A DNA stretch of 64,000 bases from an uncultured Modestobacter sp. (GTDB lineage: Bacteria; Actinomycetota; Actinomycetes; Mycobacteriales; Geodermatophilaceae). Positions within the stretch are counted from its first letter, which is position 1; every line of letters starts with the position of its first letter. The notes beneath the pieces are model-generated. The model was not told the DNA's origin and did no database searches. It saw only the letters and a list, made by a program, of their open reading frames with translations. Location of the stretch: NCBI RefSeq assembly GCF_947486615.1, contig NZ_CANKUD010000005.1, positions 124,001-188,000 of the forward strand, written 5' to 3'. Position numbers and translations under genes: made by a program. Below, piece by piece: positions 1 to 8,232 of the stretch.

Positions 1-382
1 GCGCCGCCCGCCACTCCCACGGGAACATCAGCACCGTCAGCCCCGGCGTCCAGCCCGAGCGCCGCAGGAAGCCGCCGAGCAGCGCCGCGTCGACCCGCTC
101 GGCCCCCGGACCGCGCAGGCCCGGCACCAACGTCGATCGCTCGGAGACGGTGACGCCCGGCGCCGCGGGCCGGAAGTGCCCCCGGAGCAGGTGGCGCTGC
201 CAGTTGCCGGGGTCGGTGCGCAGCCGGCGCCAGTCGCTGGGGGCCTGGACGAACCGCACCGGCGCGCCGCGGCGGACCAGCTGACCGGCGATCATGTGCT
301 CGCGACGGATCGCCGGGTGCCACGGGTCCTTGGCGACGAAGCCGACGCCGGCGGCGAGCTCGGGGTGGTCGCTCGAGGTCAA
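1..382 (-). CDS. Glycosyltransferase, GT-B type, N-terminal part (runs off window)
   Basis: The reverse strand encodes an open frame that continues past base 1. It reads LAAGVGFVAKDPWHPAIRRE followed by HMIAGQLVRRG and VRFVQAPSDWRRL. This layout, an early strand, a basic helix and then a second strand with an acidic or proline loop, is typical of the N-terminal Rossmann domain of GT-B glycosyltransferases in exopolysaccharide loci. The TTG at 382 is chosen because no ATG or GTG lies upstream in frame before the divergent gene; no convincing ribosome site is visible, so the start is uncertain. The frame was read by hand. It is divergent from the ATP-grasp gene. Acceptor and donor substrates cannot be inferred. 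Confidence 0.6.
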   Translation of the reverse strand, partial: MTSSDHPELAAGVGFVAKDPWHPAIRREHMIAGQLVRRGAPVRFVQAPSDWRRLRTDPGNWQRHLLRGHFRPAAPGVTVSERSTLVPGLRGPGAERVDAALLGGFLRRSGWTPGLTVLMFPWEWRAA

Positions 383-482
383 GAGGCCGCTGCCGTGCTC
401 ACGCCCCGACCCTAGGAGCCGGTCGGTGCACCCGCTGGCCCAGACTGTGTGAGCTGTGTCGACCGCACGAGGAGGCGCCCGG

Positions 483-1418
483 GTGGCCCCACTGCTGCCA
501 CCGGCCGTCGTCCGGCGGTTGCCGCTGCCGGCCAAGCGCGCCGTCCTGTACCGGCAGGCCCACGGCCGCTGGCCGGGGCGCCCGCCGCGGACGTTCACCG
601 AGAAGGTCAACTGGCGGGTGGTGCACGACCGGCGGCCGCTGATCGGCCGGCTCGGCGACAAGCTGGCGATGAAGGAGCACGCCGCGAGGGTGCTGCCCTC
701 GCTCAGCGTGCCCCGGGTGCTCTGGACCGGGACCGACGTCGCGGAGCTGGCCGACGTCGACCTGCCCGACCGGTGGGTGCTCAAGCCCAACCACGGCACC
801 ATGCGGGTGCACCTGGGCGCCGGCCGGCCCGACGTCGCCGCGCTGCGCCGGCTCACCACCGGCTGGCTGGACGAGCCGCTGTTCCGCGACCGCGGCGAGT
901 GGGTCTACAGCCAGGCCCGCCGGACGTTGCTGGTCGAGGAGTTCATCGGCTCGGCCGGCGAGGTGCCGGCCGACCACAAGATGCTGGTCTTCGGCGGCCG
1001 GCTGGAGCTCGTGCAGGTGGACACCGGCCGGTTCGGGCAGCACCGGCGCCGGCTGTACACCCCGGACTGGACGCCGGTCGACGTCGCCGAGGCGGTGCCA
1101 CCGGGGCCGGTGACGCCGCCGCCGGCCTCGCTGCCCGAGCTGACGAAGGTCGCCGAGGCGCTGGGGGAGGGGCTGGACTTCATCCGGGTCGACCTCTTCG
1201 ACGTCGCCGGCGAGGTCTGGTTCGGCGAGCTGACCCCCTACCCCGGCGGCGGGCTGGACCGCTTCGACCCGGTGCTGGACGAGCGGCTGGGCGCGCTGTG
1301 GCAGCTGCCTGCCCGGCGGGACGCCTCCACCGCGAGGTGGGCCCCGGTCGGTGAGCTGCGCGGTCGCCGCCGGCTCGACCCCCGCGAGGCACCCGCCGGT
1401 CGGGGCGGAGCGTGGTGA
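483..1418 (+). CDS. TupA-like ATP-grasp family protein (polysaccharide/teichuronopeptide type)
   Basis: This 311-residue protein resembles the Glyco_tran_TupA/ATP-grasp family found in surface polysaccharide clusters, which is thought to form amide or similar linkages on cell-wall polymers. Visible motifs are TFTEKVNWRVVHDRRPLI near the start, DKLAMKEH, WVLKPNHGTM (nucleotide-binding strand with Lys), LVEEFIG and DHKMLVFGG, then FIRVDLFDVAGEVWFGELTP, which supplies the C-terminal metal-binding acidic residues. The frame is open from GTG 456, but GTG 483 is preferred because an AGGAGG sits at 470-475 with a 7-base spacer. It heads the polysaccharide region and is divergent from a glycosyltransferase. 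The exact ligase substrate is unknown. Confidence 0.75.
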   Translation: MAPLLPPAVVRRLPLPAKRAVLYRQAHGRWPGRPPRTFTEKVNWRVVHDRRPLIGRLGDKLAMKEHAARVLPSLSVPRVLWTGTDVAELADVDLPDRWVLKPNHGTMRVHLGAGRPDVAALRRLTTGWLDEPLFRDRGEWVYSQARRTLLVEEFIGSAGEVPADHKMLVFGGRLELVQVDTGRFGQHRRRLYTPDWTPVDVAEAVPPGPVTPPPASLPELTKVAEALGEGLDFIRVDLFDVAGEVWFGELTPYPGGGLDRFDPVLDERLGALWQLPARRDASTARWAPVGELRGRRRLDPREAPAGRGGAW

Positions 1419-1632
1419 CGTACCGGAGTCGGACCGCACCCCCCGGGGGGTCGGCTCAGCTGACGGTCTGCGGGAGCATCTCTCCGTCGACCTCCAGGAC
1501 GGAGGGCGCAGCGGCCATCCCTACGGCGACCGGAGCGGATCACATGCCTGCGAGAGCCCGTGCCGGGGCCCGGCCACGACGGTGCGGCAACGGGTGTCCC
1601 TCGCCGGATCGGCCGGTCGGGAGGCGGGCTCG

Positions 1633-1818
1633 GTGAGCGGCTTCCTCGGGGCCCTCCGCCGGGCGATCGGTGGTGGGCAGGAGCCCGACCGGCCGTGCAG
1701 CGTGTGCGGCCACCCGCGCCAGGCGCACGCCCACTACCGCCGGGGCTCCGACTGCGCGCTGTGCGACTGCCCCCGCTTCCGGGGGCCGTGGCCCCGGTGG
1801 CTGCCGGGCTCGCACTGA
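1633..1818 (+). CDS. Small Cys-rich (zinc-ribbon-like) protein
   Basis: This 61-residue protein starts at GTG 1633 behind a GGGAGG at 1619-1624. After a short N-terminal helix it carries CSVCGHPRQAHAHYR and then CALCDC, that is two CxxC-type knuckles plus three histidines spaced between them. This strongly suggests a single zinc-binding module. No enzyme family is recognised. The 214 bases upstream (1419-1632) show no convincing coding region. It could be a small regulatory or protein-interaction module. Confidence 0.6.
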   Translation: MSGFLGALRRAIGGGQEPDRPCSVCGHPRQAHAHYRRGSDCALCDCPRFRGPWPRWLPGSH

Positions 1819-1903
1819 GTCGCCGGCATCGCCTCCGCGCCCCCTTCGGCTGCCGCCCCTGCCCAGCCAGACTGAGCGTGAAGCTCCATGTGTGCAAAGT
1901 CAC

Positions 1904-1994
1904 TAAAATACGCCGCTGGGCCGCCGCTCGATGACGCTCTGTGAAGTTTCGCCGGGAACGCGCCAGCTCATCGCGTAAGTAGTTGACGCTCTGT
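1904..1994 (+). promoter_or_regulatory. AT-richer leader with direct and inverted repeats upstream of the repeat protein
   Basis: Within otherwise GC-dense DNA this stretch contains a TAAAAT box at 1904-1909, an 11-base direct repeat TGACGCTCTGT at 1932-1942 and 1984-1994, and an inverted repeat GTTGAC-5 nt-GTCAAC whose left arm begins at 1982. It precedes the secreted Pro-Val-Glu repeat protein. A regulator-binding or promoter role is inferred from position and repetition only. Confidence 0.35.
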
Positions 1995-2065
1995 CAACAA
2001 CCCCGCGAGCCTCCCCCCACGAGTCGATCCGCCGGAGCTGCCAGCAGGGGCAGACGGCCGACGAG

Positions 2066-3787
2066 GTGCACGCGGGGGGCGATGTGGCGGAGCGCGGGGG
2101 CACGGTGTGCAGCGCGGCCGCTGACGCACTCCCGGGGGACGTCCCCGTCGCCGGCACGGTGCCCATCGGGACCGCGCTGCACAGCGCGTGCGCGCTGGCA
2201 CGGCGGCGGCTCCTCCTCGGCGGATCCGTCCTGGTCGTCGCGTGGTTCGGGGTCACCGCCCTGGCCACGTCTGCCCGTGCCGACGTGGTCGCCCCGCCTG
2301 CGCTGGTGACACTCACCTCGGTGACCGACGCCGCGGGCGGCGATGGCGAGCCCGTCGAGGACGCCGAGGTGCCGGTCGAGGGCGAGGTGCCGGTCGAGGA
2401 CGCCGAGGTGCCGGTCGAGGAAGACGTGCCGGTCGAGGCTCCCGAGCCGGTGGAGGTTCCCGAGCCGGTCGAGCCGGTGGACCCGGTCGAGCCGATGGAG
2501 GTTCCCGAGCCGGTCGAGCCGGTGGTGGTTCCCGAGCCGGTCGAGCCGGTGGTGGTTGCCGAGCCGGTCGACCAGGTAGGGCCCGTGGAGGTGCCGGTGC
2601 AGGGCCCCGAGCCGGTCGCGCCGGTCGAGGCTCCCGAGCCGGTCGAGCCGGTCGAGCCGGTCGAGCCGGTCGAGCCGGTCGAGCCGGTCGAGGGCGAGGA
2701 GCCGGTGGGCGGGGGCGGCGGTGCAGGGGACCCGCGGCCGTCGACCCGGCCCGGCGGTGGCTCTCGCCCGCCCACGGACCCCGGTGCTGGCGTCGACCGG
2801 CCGTCCACGGGGACCGGCGGTGGCGCGGTGCAGGACGGTCCGCCGGCCAGCGCACCGGCGACCCCGCCGTCGTCCGTGCCCGCCGTCGGCACGCCCGCCC
2901 CCGACCAGCCGAGCTGCCCGGGGCCGAGTGCGCCGGTCGCGGCGGTGGGGGCCGACGTCGCGGTGCCGGACCCGACGTCCTCGGACCAGCCGGTGCAGCC
3001 CGAGGGCCCGGCAGGGTCCGGCTGCGAGCAGGGGCCGGGGGACTCCGGAACGGTGGACACCCCGACCGCTGGACCGCCCGGCCACGGGGCGACCGGGTCG
3101 GCGGAGTGCCACTCGCCGGTGGGCGGCGCGCCACGGGCCGGCGCCGGGCGGGCGACTGTCGCCGCGGTCCTGGGAACCGGCTGCGGGCGACCGGCGGCCG
3201 TGACGTCGTCCGGTGCGGACGACCGCGGGGGCCGCTGCGCTGACCCGGCGGTCGGGCGGTCGACGTCCGAACCGCCGGTGGTCGTCCCGGACGACGCCTG
3301 TGAGGACGCGTGCACGGGCCCGTGTACGCACCCGCGGGCCGTCGCGGGGGCCGGCTCGCTGGGTGCGTCGGAGACGGCTCGCGATGCGGGGCGGCACGCC
3401 ACCAGGACCACCGACCGGGGGCCGGACCACCGCCCGGACACGTCGACGGTGCTCCGCGGCGGCGCTGTGGTCGCGCACACCCCGTGGCCGGACGCGGGCC
3501 CGATCACGAACGCCGCCCCGGCTCTGCCGGTGCAGGAGAAGCCCCTCGACTCGCTGCCGACACCGATGCCCCCGCCCGTGCCGGTCGCACCCTCGGGCTC
3601 CTCGGCCGGCAGCACGGTCTCCGGCGGCGGGACCCAGCGGGACGCCGGGACAGGCGTGCTCCCGCCGTGCGCGCCGGACACGGGTGTGGCGGCCGCGTCA
3701 CCGGCCGGCTTCCGGGTGCAGCGCGAGCGTGGGTGCGCCGCCCGCACCGCCCGGATCGTCGACGGCACGCCCTTCCGCCCGGACTGA
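2066..3787 (+). CDS. Secreted Pro-Val-Glu repeat protein, function unknown
   Basis: This 573-residue protein has an N-terminal export signal at about residues 45-75 (a run of Arg, then LLLGGSVLVVAWFGVTALA and a SARAD cleavage-like site). It is followed by some 120 residues of imperfect EPVEPV/EVPVE repeats, then Gly/Pro/Thr-rich and Cys-containing low-complexity sequence to the C terminus. It has no recognisable catalytic domain. GTG 2066, 2084 and 2105 are all possible starts and none has a clear ribosome site. The opposite strand is also open across most of this region, but only this strand gives a signal peptide. The acidic Pro-rich repeats suggest an extended, wall-spanning or surface polymer. 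Function is not inferred. Confidence 0.55.
   Translation: MHAGGDVAERGGTVCSAAADALPGDVPVAGTVPIGTALHSACALARRRLLLGGSVLVVAWFGVTALATSARADVVAPPALVTLTSVTDAAGGDGEPVEDAEVPVEGEVPVEDAEVPVEEDVPVEAPEPVEVPEPVEPVDPVEPMEVPEPVEPVVVPEPVEPVVVAEPVDQVGPVEVPVQGPEPVAPVEAPEPVEPVEPVEPVEPVEPVEGEEPVGGGGGAGDPRPSTRPGGGSRPPTDPGAGVDRPSTGTGGGAVQDGPPASAPATPPSSVPAVGTPAPDQPSCPGPSAPVAAVGADVAVPDPTSSDQPVQPEGPAGSGCEQGPGDSGTVDTPTAGPPGHGATGSAECHSPVGGAPRAGAGRATVAAVLGTGCGRPAAVTSSGADDRGGRCADPAVGRSTSEPPVVVPDDACEDACTGPCTHPRAVAGAGSLGASETARDAGRHATRTTDRGPDHRPDTSTVLRGGAVVAHTPWPDAGPITNAAPALPVQEKPLDSLPTPMPPPVPVAPSGSSAGSTVSGGGTQRDAGTGVLPPCAPDTGVAAASPAGFRVQRERGCAARTARIVDGTPFRPD
2636..2689 (+). repeat. Six perfect tandem copies of a 9-bp unit (GAGCCGGTC)
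   Basis: Six uninterrupted copies of GAGCCGGTC encode Glu-Pro-Val inside the secreted repeat protein; degenerate copies extend over about 2360-2700. Perfect tandem copies whose length is a multiple of three would allow in-frame length changes by slippage. Confidence 0.85.
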
Positions 3788-3973
3788 CCGTCGGCCGCCG
3801 GCTCCATCCGCCTCCGCGCTGCTGCGACCGGGGCCGATGCCGCCGTGTCGTACCCGCAACCCGACTCCCGCGCGCCCCGGACCCACGACCTCGTCGCTCC
3901 ACCGGCGCCGGCCTGCCCGTAGGGGCCACTCGACCCGATCTCTCAGACCGTCCCGTTCCAGAGAGGCGTCACC

Positions 3974-4966
3974 ATGTCCCTCACCAACCCCATCTCCCGT
4001 CCCGCCGCGGACGTCGGGCCGGGTGTGCCGCCGGCCCGGCGTTCGGGTGACCGGCCCAACGTGGTGGCGTCGCTGCCGCCTGTCCCCCCGGCGGGCGAGC
4101 GACCAGCCGACCCGGAGCCCTCGACGGTGGGCAGCGACCAGCCGCGGGTGAGCGTCGTCGTCCCGACCTACAACGAGGCGAAGAACCTCCCGCACGTCTT
4201 CCGGCGGCTGCCCGCGGACGTGCACGAGGTGATCGTGGTCGACGGTCACAGCGTCGACGGCACCGTCGAGGTGGCGCGTGCACTGCGTCCGGACGTCCGG
4301 GTCGTGATGCAGAACCGGCGCGGCAAGGGCAATGCCATGGCCTGCGGCTTCGCGGCGGCCACCGGCGACGTCGTCGTGATGCTCGACGCCGACGGCTCGG
4401 CCGACCCCGACGAGATCCCCTCGTTCGTCGCTGCCCTGGTCGACGGCGCGGACTTCGCGAAGGGCAGCCGGTTCACGGCCGGTGGCGGCAGCGCCGACAT
4501 CACCCAGACCCGGGCCTGGGGCAACCGGTGGCTCAACCAGCTGGCGAACGCACTGTTCGGCACCCGGTACAGCGACCTCTGCTACGGCTACAACGCCTTC
4601 TGGCGGTACTGCCTGGACTGCCTGGAACTGGACCCGCGGCCGGCGGTGGCCGGCGGCAGGCGCTGGGGCGACGGGTTCGAGATCGAGACGATCATCAACA
4701 CCCGGATGGCCAAGGCCGGCATGCGGATCACCGAGGTGCCGAGCTTCGAGCACCCGCGGGTGCACGGGGAGAGCCACCTCAACACCTGGCGTGATGGCAC
4801 CCGGGTGCTGCGGGCGCTGCTGGTCGAGCGGGTCAACGGCAAGGCGCGGCGCGGAGCAGTGCGCCGTCCCGAGCGTGCGGCCGCCCCGGTGGACGAGGTC
4901 CAGGAGCCGAACGTCGTGGCGCCGGCGACGTCCCTGGGCGATGCGCCTCAGGCGCTGACGGCCTGA
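3974..4966 (+). CDS. Family 2 glycosyltransferase (dolichyl-phosphate-mannose-synthase-like)
   Basis: This 330-residue GT2 enzyme is expected to transfer a sugar from a nucleotide donor to a lipid or polysaccharide acceptor at the cytoplasmic face. VVVPTYNEAKNLP at about 61-73 is the donor-binding first strand, EVIVVDGHSVDGT follows, and the metal-binding DAD is at 138-140 in VVVMLDADGSADPDE. GDGFEIETIINTRMAKAG is the usual C-terminal catalytic region of this subgroup. No transmembrane segment is evident, and the first 55 residues are Pro-rich and disordered. A GAGAGG lies upstream of ATG 3974. It sits in the polysaccharide locus next to galE. Confidence 0.85.
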   Translation: MSLTNPISRPAADVGPGVPPARRSGDRPNVVASLPPVPPAGERPADPEPSTVGSDQPRVSVVVPTYNEAKNLPHVFRRLPADVHEVIVVDGHSVDGTVEVARALRPDVRVVMQNRRGKGNAMACGFAAATGDVVVMLDADGSADPDEIPSFVAALVDGADFAKGSRFTAGGGSADITQTRAWGNRWLNQLANALFGTRYSDLCYGYNAFWRYCLDCLELDPRPAVAGGRRWGDGFEIETIINTRMAKAGMRITEVPSFEHPRVHGESHLNTWRDGTRVLRALLVERVNGKARRGAVRRPERAAAPVDEVQEPNVVAPATSLGDAPQALTA

Positions 4967-4981
4967 CGGGGCACGCAGATG

Positions 4982-5578
4982 TCACGCCACGCGTCGGGTG
5001 CGCAGGTGACGGCCGACCGCCAGGACGGCGGTCAGCGCCATCACGGTGAGGTACGCGGGATGGGGGACGGTGACGCTCGCCGGGCCGGCCGGCCACCACA
5101 GTGGTGCGCCCGGTCCGGTGGCGAGGTCGCGGACCAGGTGCAGAGCCACGCCGAGGGCCAGGCCGGAGAACGCCGTCCGGACGCGCCGAGGTGCCAGCAG
5201 CCCGACGGCGGCGAGCACCAGCACCGTGCAGAGCGAGTGGGTGACCGGGCGCCCGGGTACGCCGGCGGCGACCGCGTCCCAGAGGTACAGCGGGACGTGG
5301 TCGAGGTCGATCAGCACCGCCCCGGCCAGCGCCCACGGGACGAGGCCGCGCGCCCGGCGGGGCAGCAGGGCGGCCAGCAGCAGGGCGGCGGTGGCCAGGT
5401 GCGCCGGCTCGTCGAGGACGGCGACGACCGGCACCGGCCAGCGGCGGGCCTGCAGCACCAGGTCGATCACCGCGATGAGGCCGACGGCGCCGGCGCAGAG
5501 GGCCGCGACCGCCCACGGTCCGGGCGACGACGGGCGCGGCGGGGGAGTCGCGTCGGTCGCTCCGTTCCGGTGGCGCAT
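4982..5578 (-). CDS. Membrane-bound metal-dependent hydrolase-like protein (DUF457/YdjM family)
   Basis: This 198-residue integral membrane protein has about five hydrophobic segments. His/Asp motifs sit at segment ends: DEPAHLAT, DLDHVP, PVTHSL and HLVRDL. This pattern is characteristic of the YdjM/YbcI (DUF457) inner-membrane proteins, predicted metal-dependent hydrolases of unknown substrate. It converges on the preceding glycosyltransferase and is divergent from galE. A role in lipid-linked sugar metabolism is possible from context but unproven. Confidence 0.75.
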   Translation of the reverse strand: MRHRNGATDATPPPRPSSPGPWAVAALCAGAVGLIAVIDLVLQARRWPVPVVAVLDEPAHLATAALLLAALLPRRARGLVPWALAGAVLIDLDHVPLYLWDAVAAGVPGRPVTHSLCTVLVLAAVGLLAPRRVRTAFSGLALGVALHLVRDLATGPGAPLWWPAGPASVTVPHPAYLTVMALTAVLAVGRHLRTRRVA

Positions 5579-5703
5579 GCTCGCCGGTCCTCTCGGGCTG
5601 TCCGCGTGGTGGCGTGCCCACCGTGCGGGCCACGGCCCGCACGGCCCGCGGAACGGGCCACCGCGGCATCCTCGCAGCTCACCTCCACCGTTCTCCCGCG
5701 GCC

Positions 5704-6684
5704 ATGTGCTGGCTGATCACCGGCGCGGCCGGGTACATCGGGGCCCACGTCACGCGCGCGATGCTCGAGGCGGGGGAGGAGGTCGTCGCCTACGACGACC
5801 TCTCCACGGGGGACGCCGCACGCGTCGCGGACGTCGAGCTGGTGCAGGGCAGCGTGCTCGATGCCGACCTGCTCGGCCGGGTGCTGCGCCGGCGCGGTGT
5901 CCACGGCGTCGTGCACATCGCCGCCAAGAAGCAGGTGGAGGAGTCGGTCCACCGCCCGCTCTACTACTACGAGCAGAACGTCGAGGGCCTCCGCCGGGTC
6001 CTCGAGGCGCTGACCCGCGCCGAGGTCGGCACGTTCCTGTTCTCCTCCAGCGCCGCGGTGTACGGCGCGCCGGACGTGCCCACGGTCACCGAGGACGTCC
6101 CCTGCGCGCCGGTCAACCCGTACGGGACGACGAAGCTGGTCGGCGAGCGGATCGTCACCGAGGTCGCCGCGGCGACGGGCCTGCGGTTCGCCAACCTCCG
6201 GTACTTCAACGTGGCCGGGGCACTGGAGCCCGGGCTCGCCGACGCCGGCACGAGCAACCTGGTCCCGATGGTGTTCCAGCGGCTGGCCCGCCGGCAGCCA
6301 CCGCTCGTCTTCGGCGACGACTACGACACCCCGGACGGCACCTGCGTGCGCGACTTCGTGCACGTCGGCGACGTCGCCTCCGCACACGTGGCGGCCGCTC
6401 AGGCGCTCGCGGCCGGCCGGCTCGCCGCGCTGACCGCCAACGTCGGACGGGGCGAGGGCGTCTCGGTGCGCGAGATGGTCGACGTGATCCTGAGCGTGAC
6501 CGGCTGCGCCGGGCAGGACTGGGCGCGGCCGGACGTCCGGCCGCGCCGGGCCGGCGACCCTGCGCGGGTGGTGGCCTCTGCGCAGCGCATCGAGCAGGCG
6601 CTGGGCTGGCGGGCCCGCCTGGACGTCAAGGAGATGGTCTCCTCGGCGTGGGCGGGCTGGAATCCCGGTGGACGTCGTGGGTGA
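5704..6684 (+). CDS. galE: UDP-glucose 4-epimerase
   Basis: GalE interconverts UDP-glucose and UDP-galactose (or the N-acetyl forms), supplying donor sugars to the polysaccharide cluster. The 326-residue protein begins with the NAD-binding LITGAAGYIG (GxxGxxG at 7-13). It has FSSSAAVYG near 113-121, the catalytic Tyr140 and Lys144 in VNPYGTTK, and LRYFNVAGA and RDFVHVGDVA in the substrate domain. The frame is open from 5614, but ATG 5704 places the nucleotide-binding strand at the usual distance from the N terminus. The 3' end overlaps the next gene by 17 bases. Confidence 0.93.
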   Translation: MCWLITGAAGYIGAHVTRAMLEAGEEVVAYDDLSTGDAARVADVELVQGSVLDADLLGRVLRRRGVHGVVHIAAKKQVEESVHRPLYYYEQNVEGLRRVLEALTRAEVGTFLFSSSAAVYGAPDVPTVTEDVPCAPVNPYGTTKLVGERIVTEVAAATGLRFANLRYFNVAGALEPGLADAGTSNLVPMVFQRLARRQPPLVFGDDYDTPDGTCVRDFVHVGDVASAHVAAAQALAAGRLAALTANVGRGEGVSVREMVDVILSVTGCAGQDWARPDVRPRRAGDPARVVASAQRIEQALGWRARLDVKEMVSSAWAGWNPGGRRG

Positions 6685-7087
6685 CCGGGTGACCCGCCGG
6701 AGCGGGGCCGTGGGGGTCGGCGTCGGCGTGCTCATCGTCGCCTCGGCCGTGCTCGTCGCCCTGCTGGTCCGGGCGAGCTCCGGCGGTGCCGCGACGGCCA
6801 CGGCCGCGGCGTTCCTGGTGGTCGCCCCCGCGGTCGCGGTGGCCGGCCCGCTCCGGAGGGCCGATGCGCTCAGCCGGACGGTGCTCGCCCTGGGCGCCGT
6901 GCTGGCCGTCGACACGGTCGTGGCGCAGACGATGGTGTCGGCGGACGCGTGGTCCCGGCCGGGCGGCGTCCTGGCCGTCGGCCTGATCAGCGGGGCGGTG
7001 TGGACCGTGCTCTGGCGCCGGGCGGCCGGGCCGGGAACCGCCACCGCCCCGGCGCGGGCGACGGCGGGGAGCAGGGAACCGCGATGA
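6668..7087 (+). CDS. Small integral membrane protein in polysaccharide operon
   Basis: This 139-residue protein has four predicted membrane segments, including VLIVASAVLVALLV, AAAFLVVAPAVAVAGPL, TVLALGAVLAVDTVVA and VLAVGLISGAVWTVLW, with a short charged tail. It starts at GTG 6668 inside the 3' end of galE and ends with a four-base ATGA overlap with the first acyltransferase, so it is translationally coupled to both. No family was recognised. It may help anchor or export the polysaccharide, which is inference from position. Confidence 0.6.
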   Translation: MDVVGDRVTRRSGAVGVGVGVLIVASAVLVALLVRASSGGAATATAAAFLVVAPAVAVAGPLRRADALSRTVLALGAVLAVDTVVAQTMVSADAWSRPGGVLAVGLISGAVWTVLWRRAAGPGTATAPARATAGSREPR

Positions 7088-8232
7088 GGACGACCGTCGT
7101 CGCCCCGTCGGAACTCGGTGCCGCCGAACTCGCCACCTGGCGCGGCTTCCAGCGCGCCGACCCGGCGCTGGACAACCCCTTCCTCGCGCCCGACTTCACG
7201 ATCGCGGTGGGCGAGGTGCGGCCCCGGACCCGCGTCGCCGTCCTGGAGGAGGGCGGGCGGATCGTCGGCTTCCTCCCCTTCGAGCCGCGCGGCCTGGGCT
7301 ACGGGGTCGCGGTGGCCCCCGGCCTGTCCGACTGCCAGGGGCTGGTCCACGCGCCGGGGGCGGAGTGGTCGCCCCGGGAGCTGCTGCGCTCGTGCGGGCT
7401 GGCGGTGTGGGACTTCGACCACCTCCTGGTCGGTCAGCAGCCGTTCGTGCCGTTCCACACCCTGCACGTGCCGTCCCCGGTGATCGACCTGAGCGGCGGC
7501 TACGACTCCTGGTGGGCGCAGCGGTCGGCCGCGTCGTCCCGGCTGCGCGACCTGGACCGCCGTGGCCGCCGGCTGGCGCGTGAGGTGGGCGAGGTCCGGT
7601 TCGACTTCGACGCCCGGGACCCGCAGGCCCTCCGGGCGCTGATGCGCTGGAAGTCGGCGCAGTACCAGCGGACGGGGCGCACCGACCGGTTCGCCCAGGG
7701 CTGGGTGGTCGAGCTGCTCGACCGGCTGCTGGACACCCGGGCGGAGGGGTGCACCGGTCGGCTGTCGGTGCTCCGCGCCGGGGACGAGCTGGTCGCCGCC
7801 CACTTCGGGCTCAGCAGCGGCACGGTGCTGCCGACGTGGTTCCCCACCTACGACCCCCGCTTCGCCAGGTCCTCGCCCGGTCTGCTGCTGCACCGGGGCA
7901 TGGCCGGTGCCGCGGCGGCCGCGGGCATCCCGGCGATCGACATGGGCCCCGGCCACAAGGACTACAAGGAGCTGCTCAAGACCCACGACGCCGTCGTCGC
8001 CGAGGGCCGGGTCGCCCGGCCGTCGGCGGCCGCGGGCCTGCACTGGGCCCGGCGGACGCCTGTCCGGCGCCTGCGGCACACGGTCACCACCAACCCGGTC
8101 CTCTTCCGTTCCGCCGACCGGGTCCTCAAGGCGTACGGGCGCCTGAGCCATGCCGCACCGGCCGGCCGGGCGCCCGCCGTGAACGGCGCCGCCCCCGTGT
8201 CCCCGACCGGCCCAGCAGCAGGGAGAGATTGA
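7084..8232 (+). CDS. GNAT-family acyltransferase, CelD/BcsL-like (first of tandem pair)
   Basis: This 382-residue protein matches the double-GNAT CelD/BcsL (Acetyltransf_6) type found in cellulose and exopolysaccharide loci, expected to acylate a sugar or lipid-linked intermediate. Landmarks shared with its neighbour are NPFLAPDFTIAVG, GLVHAPGAEW, LSVLRAGDELVAAHFGL, SPGLLLHRGMA, IDMGPGHKDYKELLKT and the terminal LHWARR. The start at ATG 7084 overlaps the upstream stop. The stop at 8230-8232 directly abuts the next start codon. Substrate is unknown. Confidence 0.8.
   Translation: MRTTVVAPSELGAAELATWRGFQRADPALDNPFLAPDFTIAVGEVRPRTRVAVLEEGGRIVGFLPFEPRGLGYGVAVAPGLSDCQGLVHAPGAEWSPRELLRSCGLAVWDFDHLLVGQQPFVPFHTLHVPSPVIDLSGGYDSWWAQRSAASSRLRDLDRRGRRLAREVGEVRFDFDARDPQALRALMRWKSAQYQRTGRTDRFAQGWVVELLDRLLDTRAEGCTGRLSVLRAGDELVAAHFGLSSGTVLPTWFPTYDPRFARSSPGLLLHRGMAGAAAAAGIPAIDMGPGHKDYKELLKTHDAVVAEGRVARPSAAAGLHWARRTPVRRLRHTVTTNPVLFRSADRVLKAYGRLSHAAPAGRAPAVNGAAPVSPTGPAAGRD

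Noticed and set aside
1903-3807. 634-residue reverse-strand frame with Ser-Thr-Gly repeats
   Set aside because: It is antisense to the signal-peptide-bearing repeat protein, has no signal or domain, and its repeats are the mirror of the GAGCCGGTC units.
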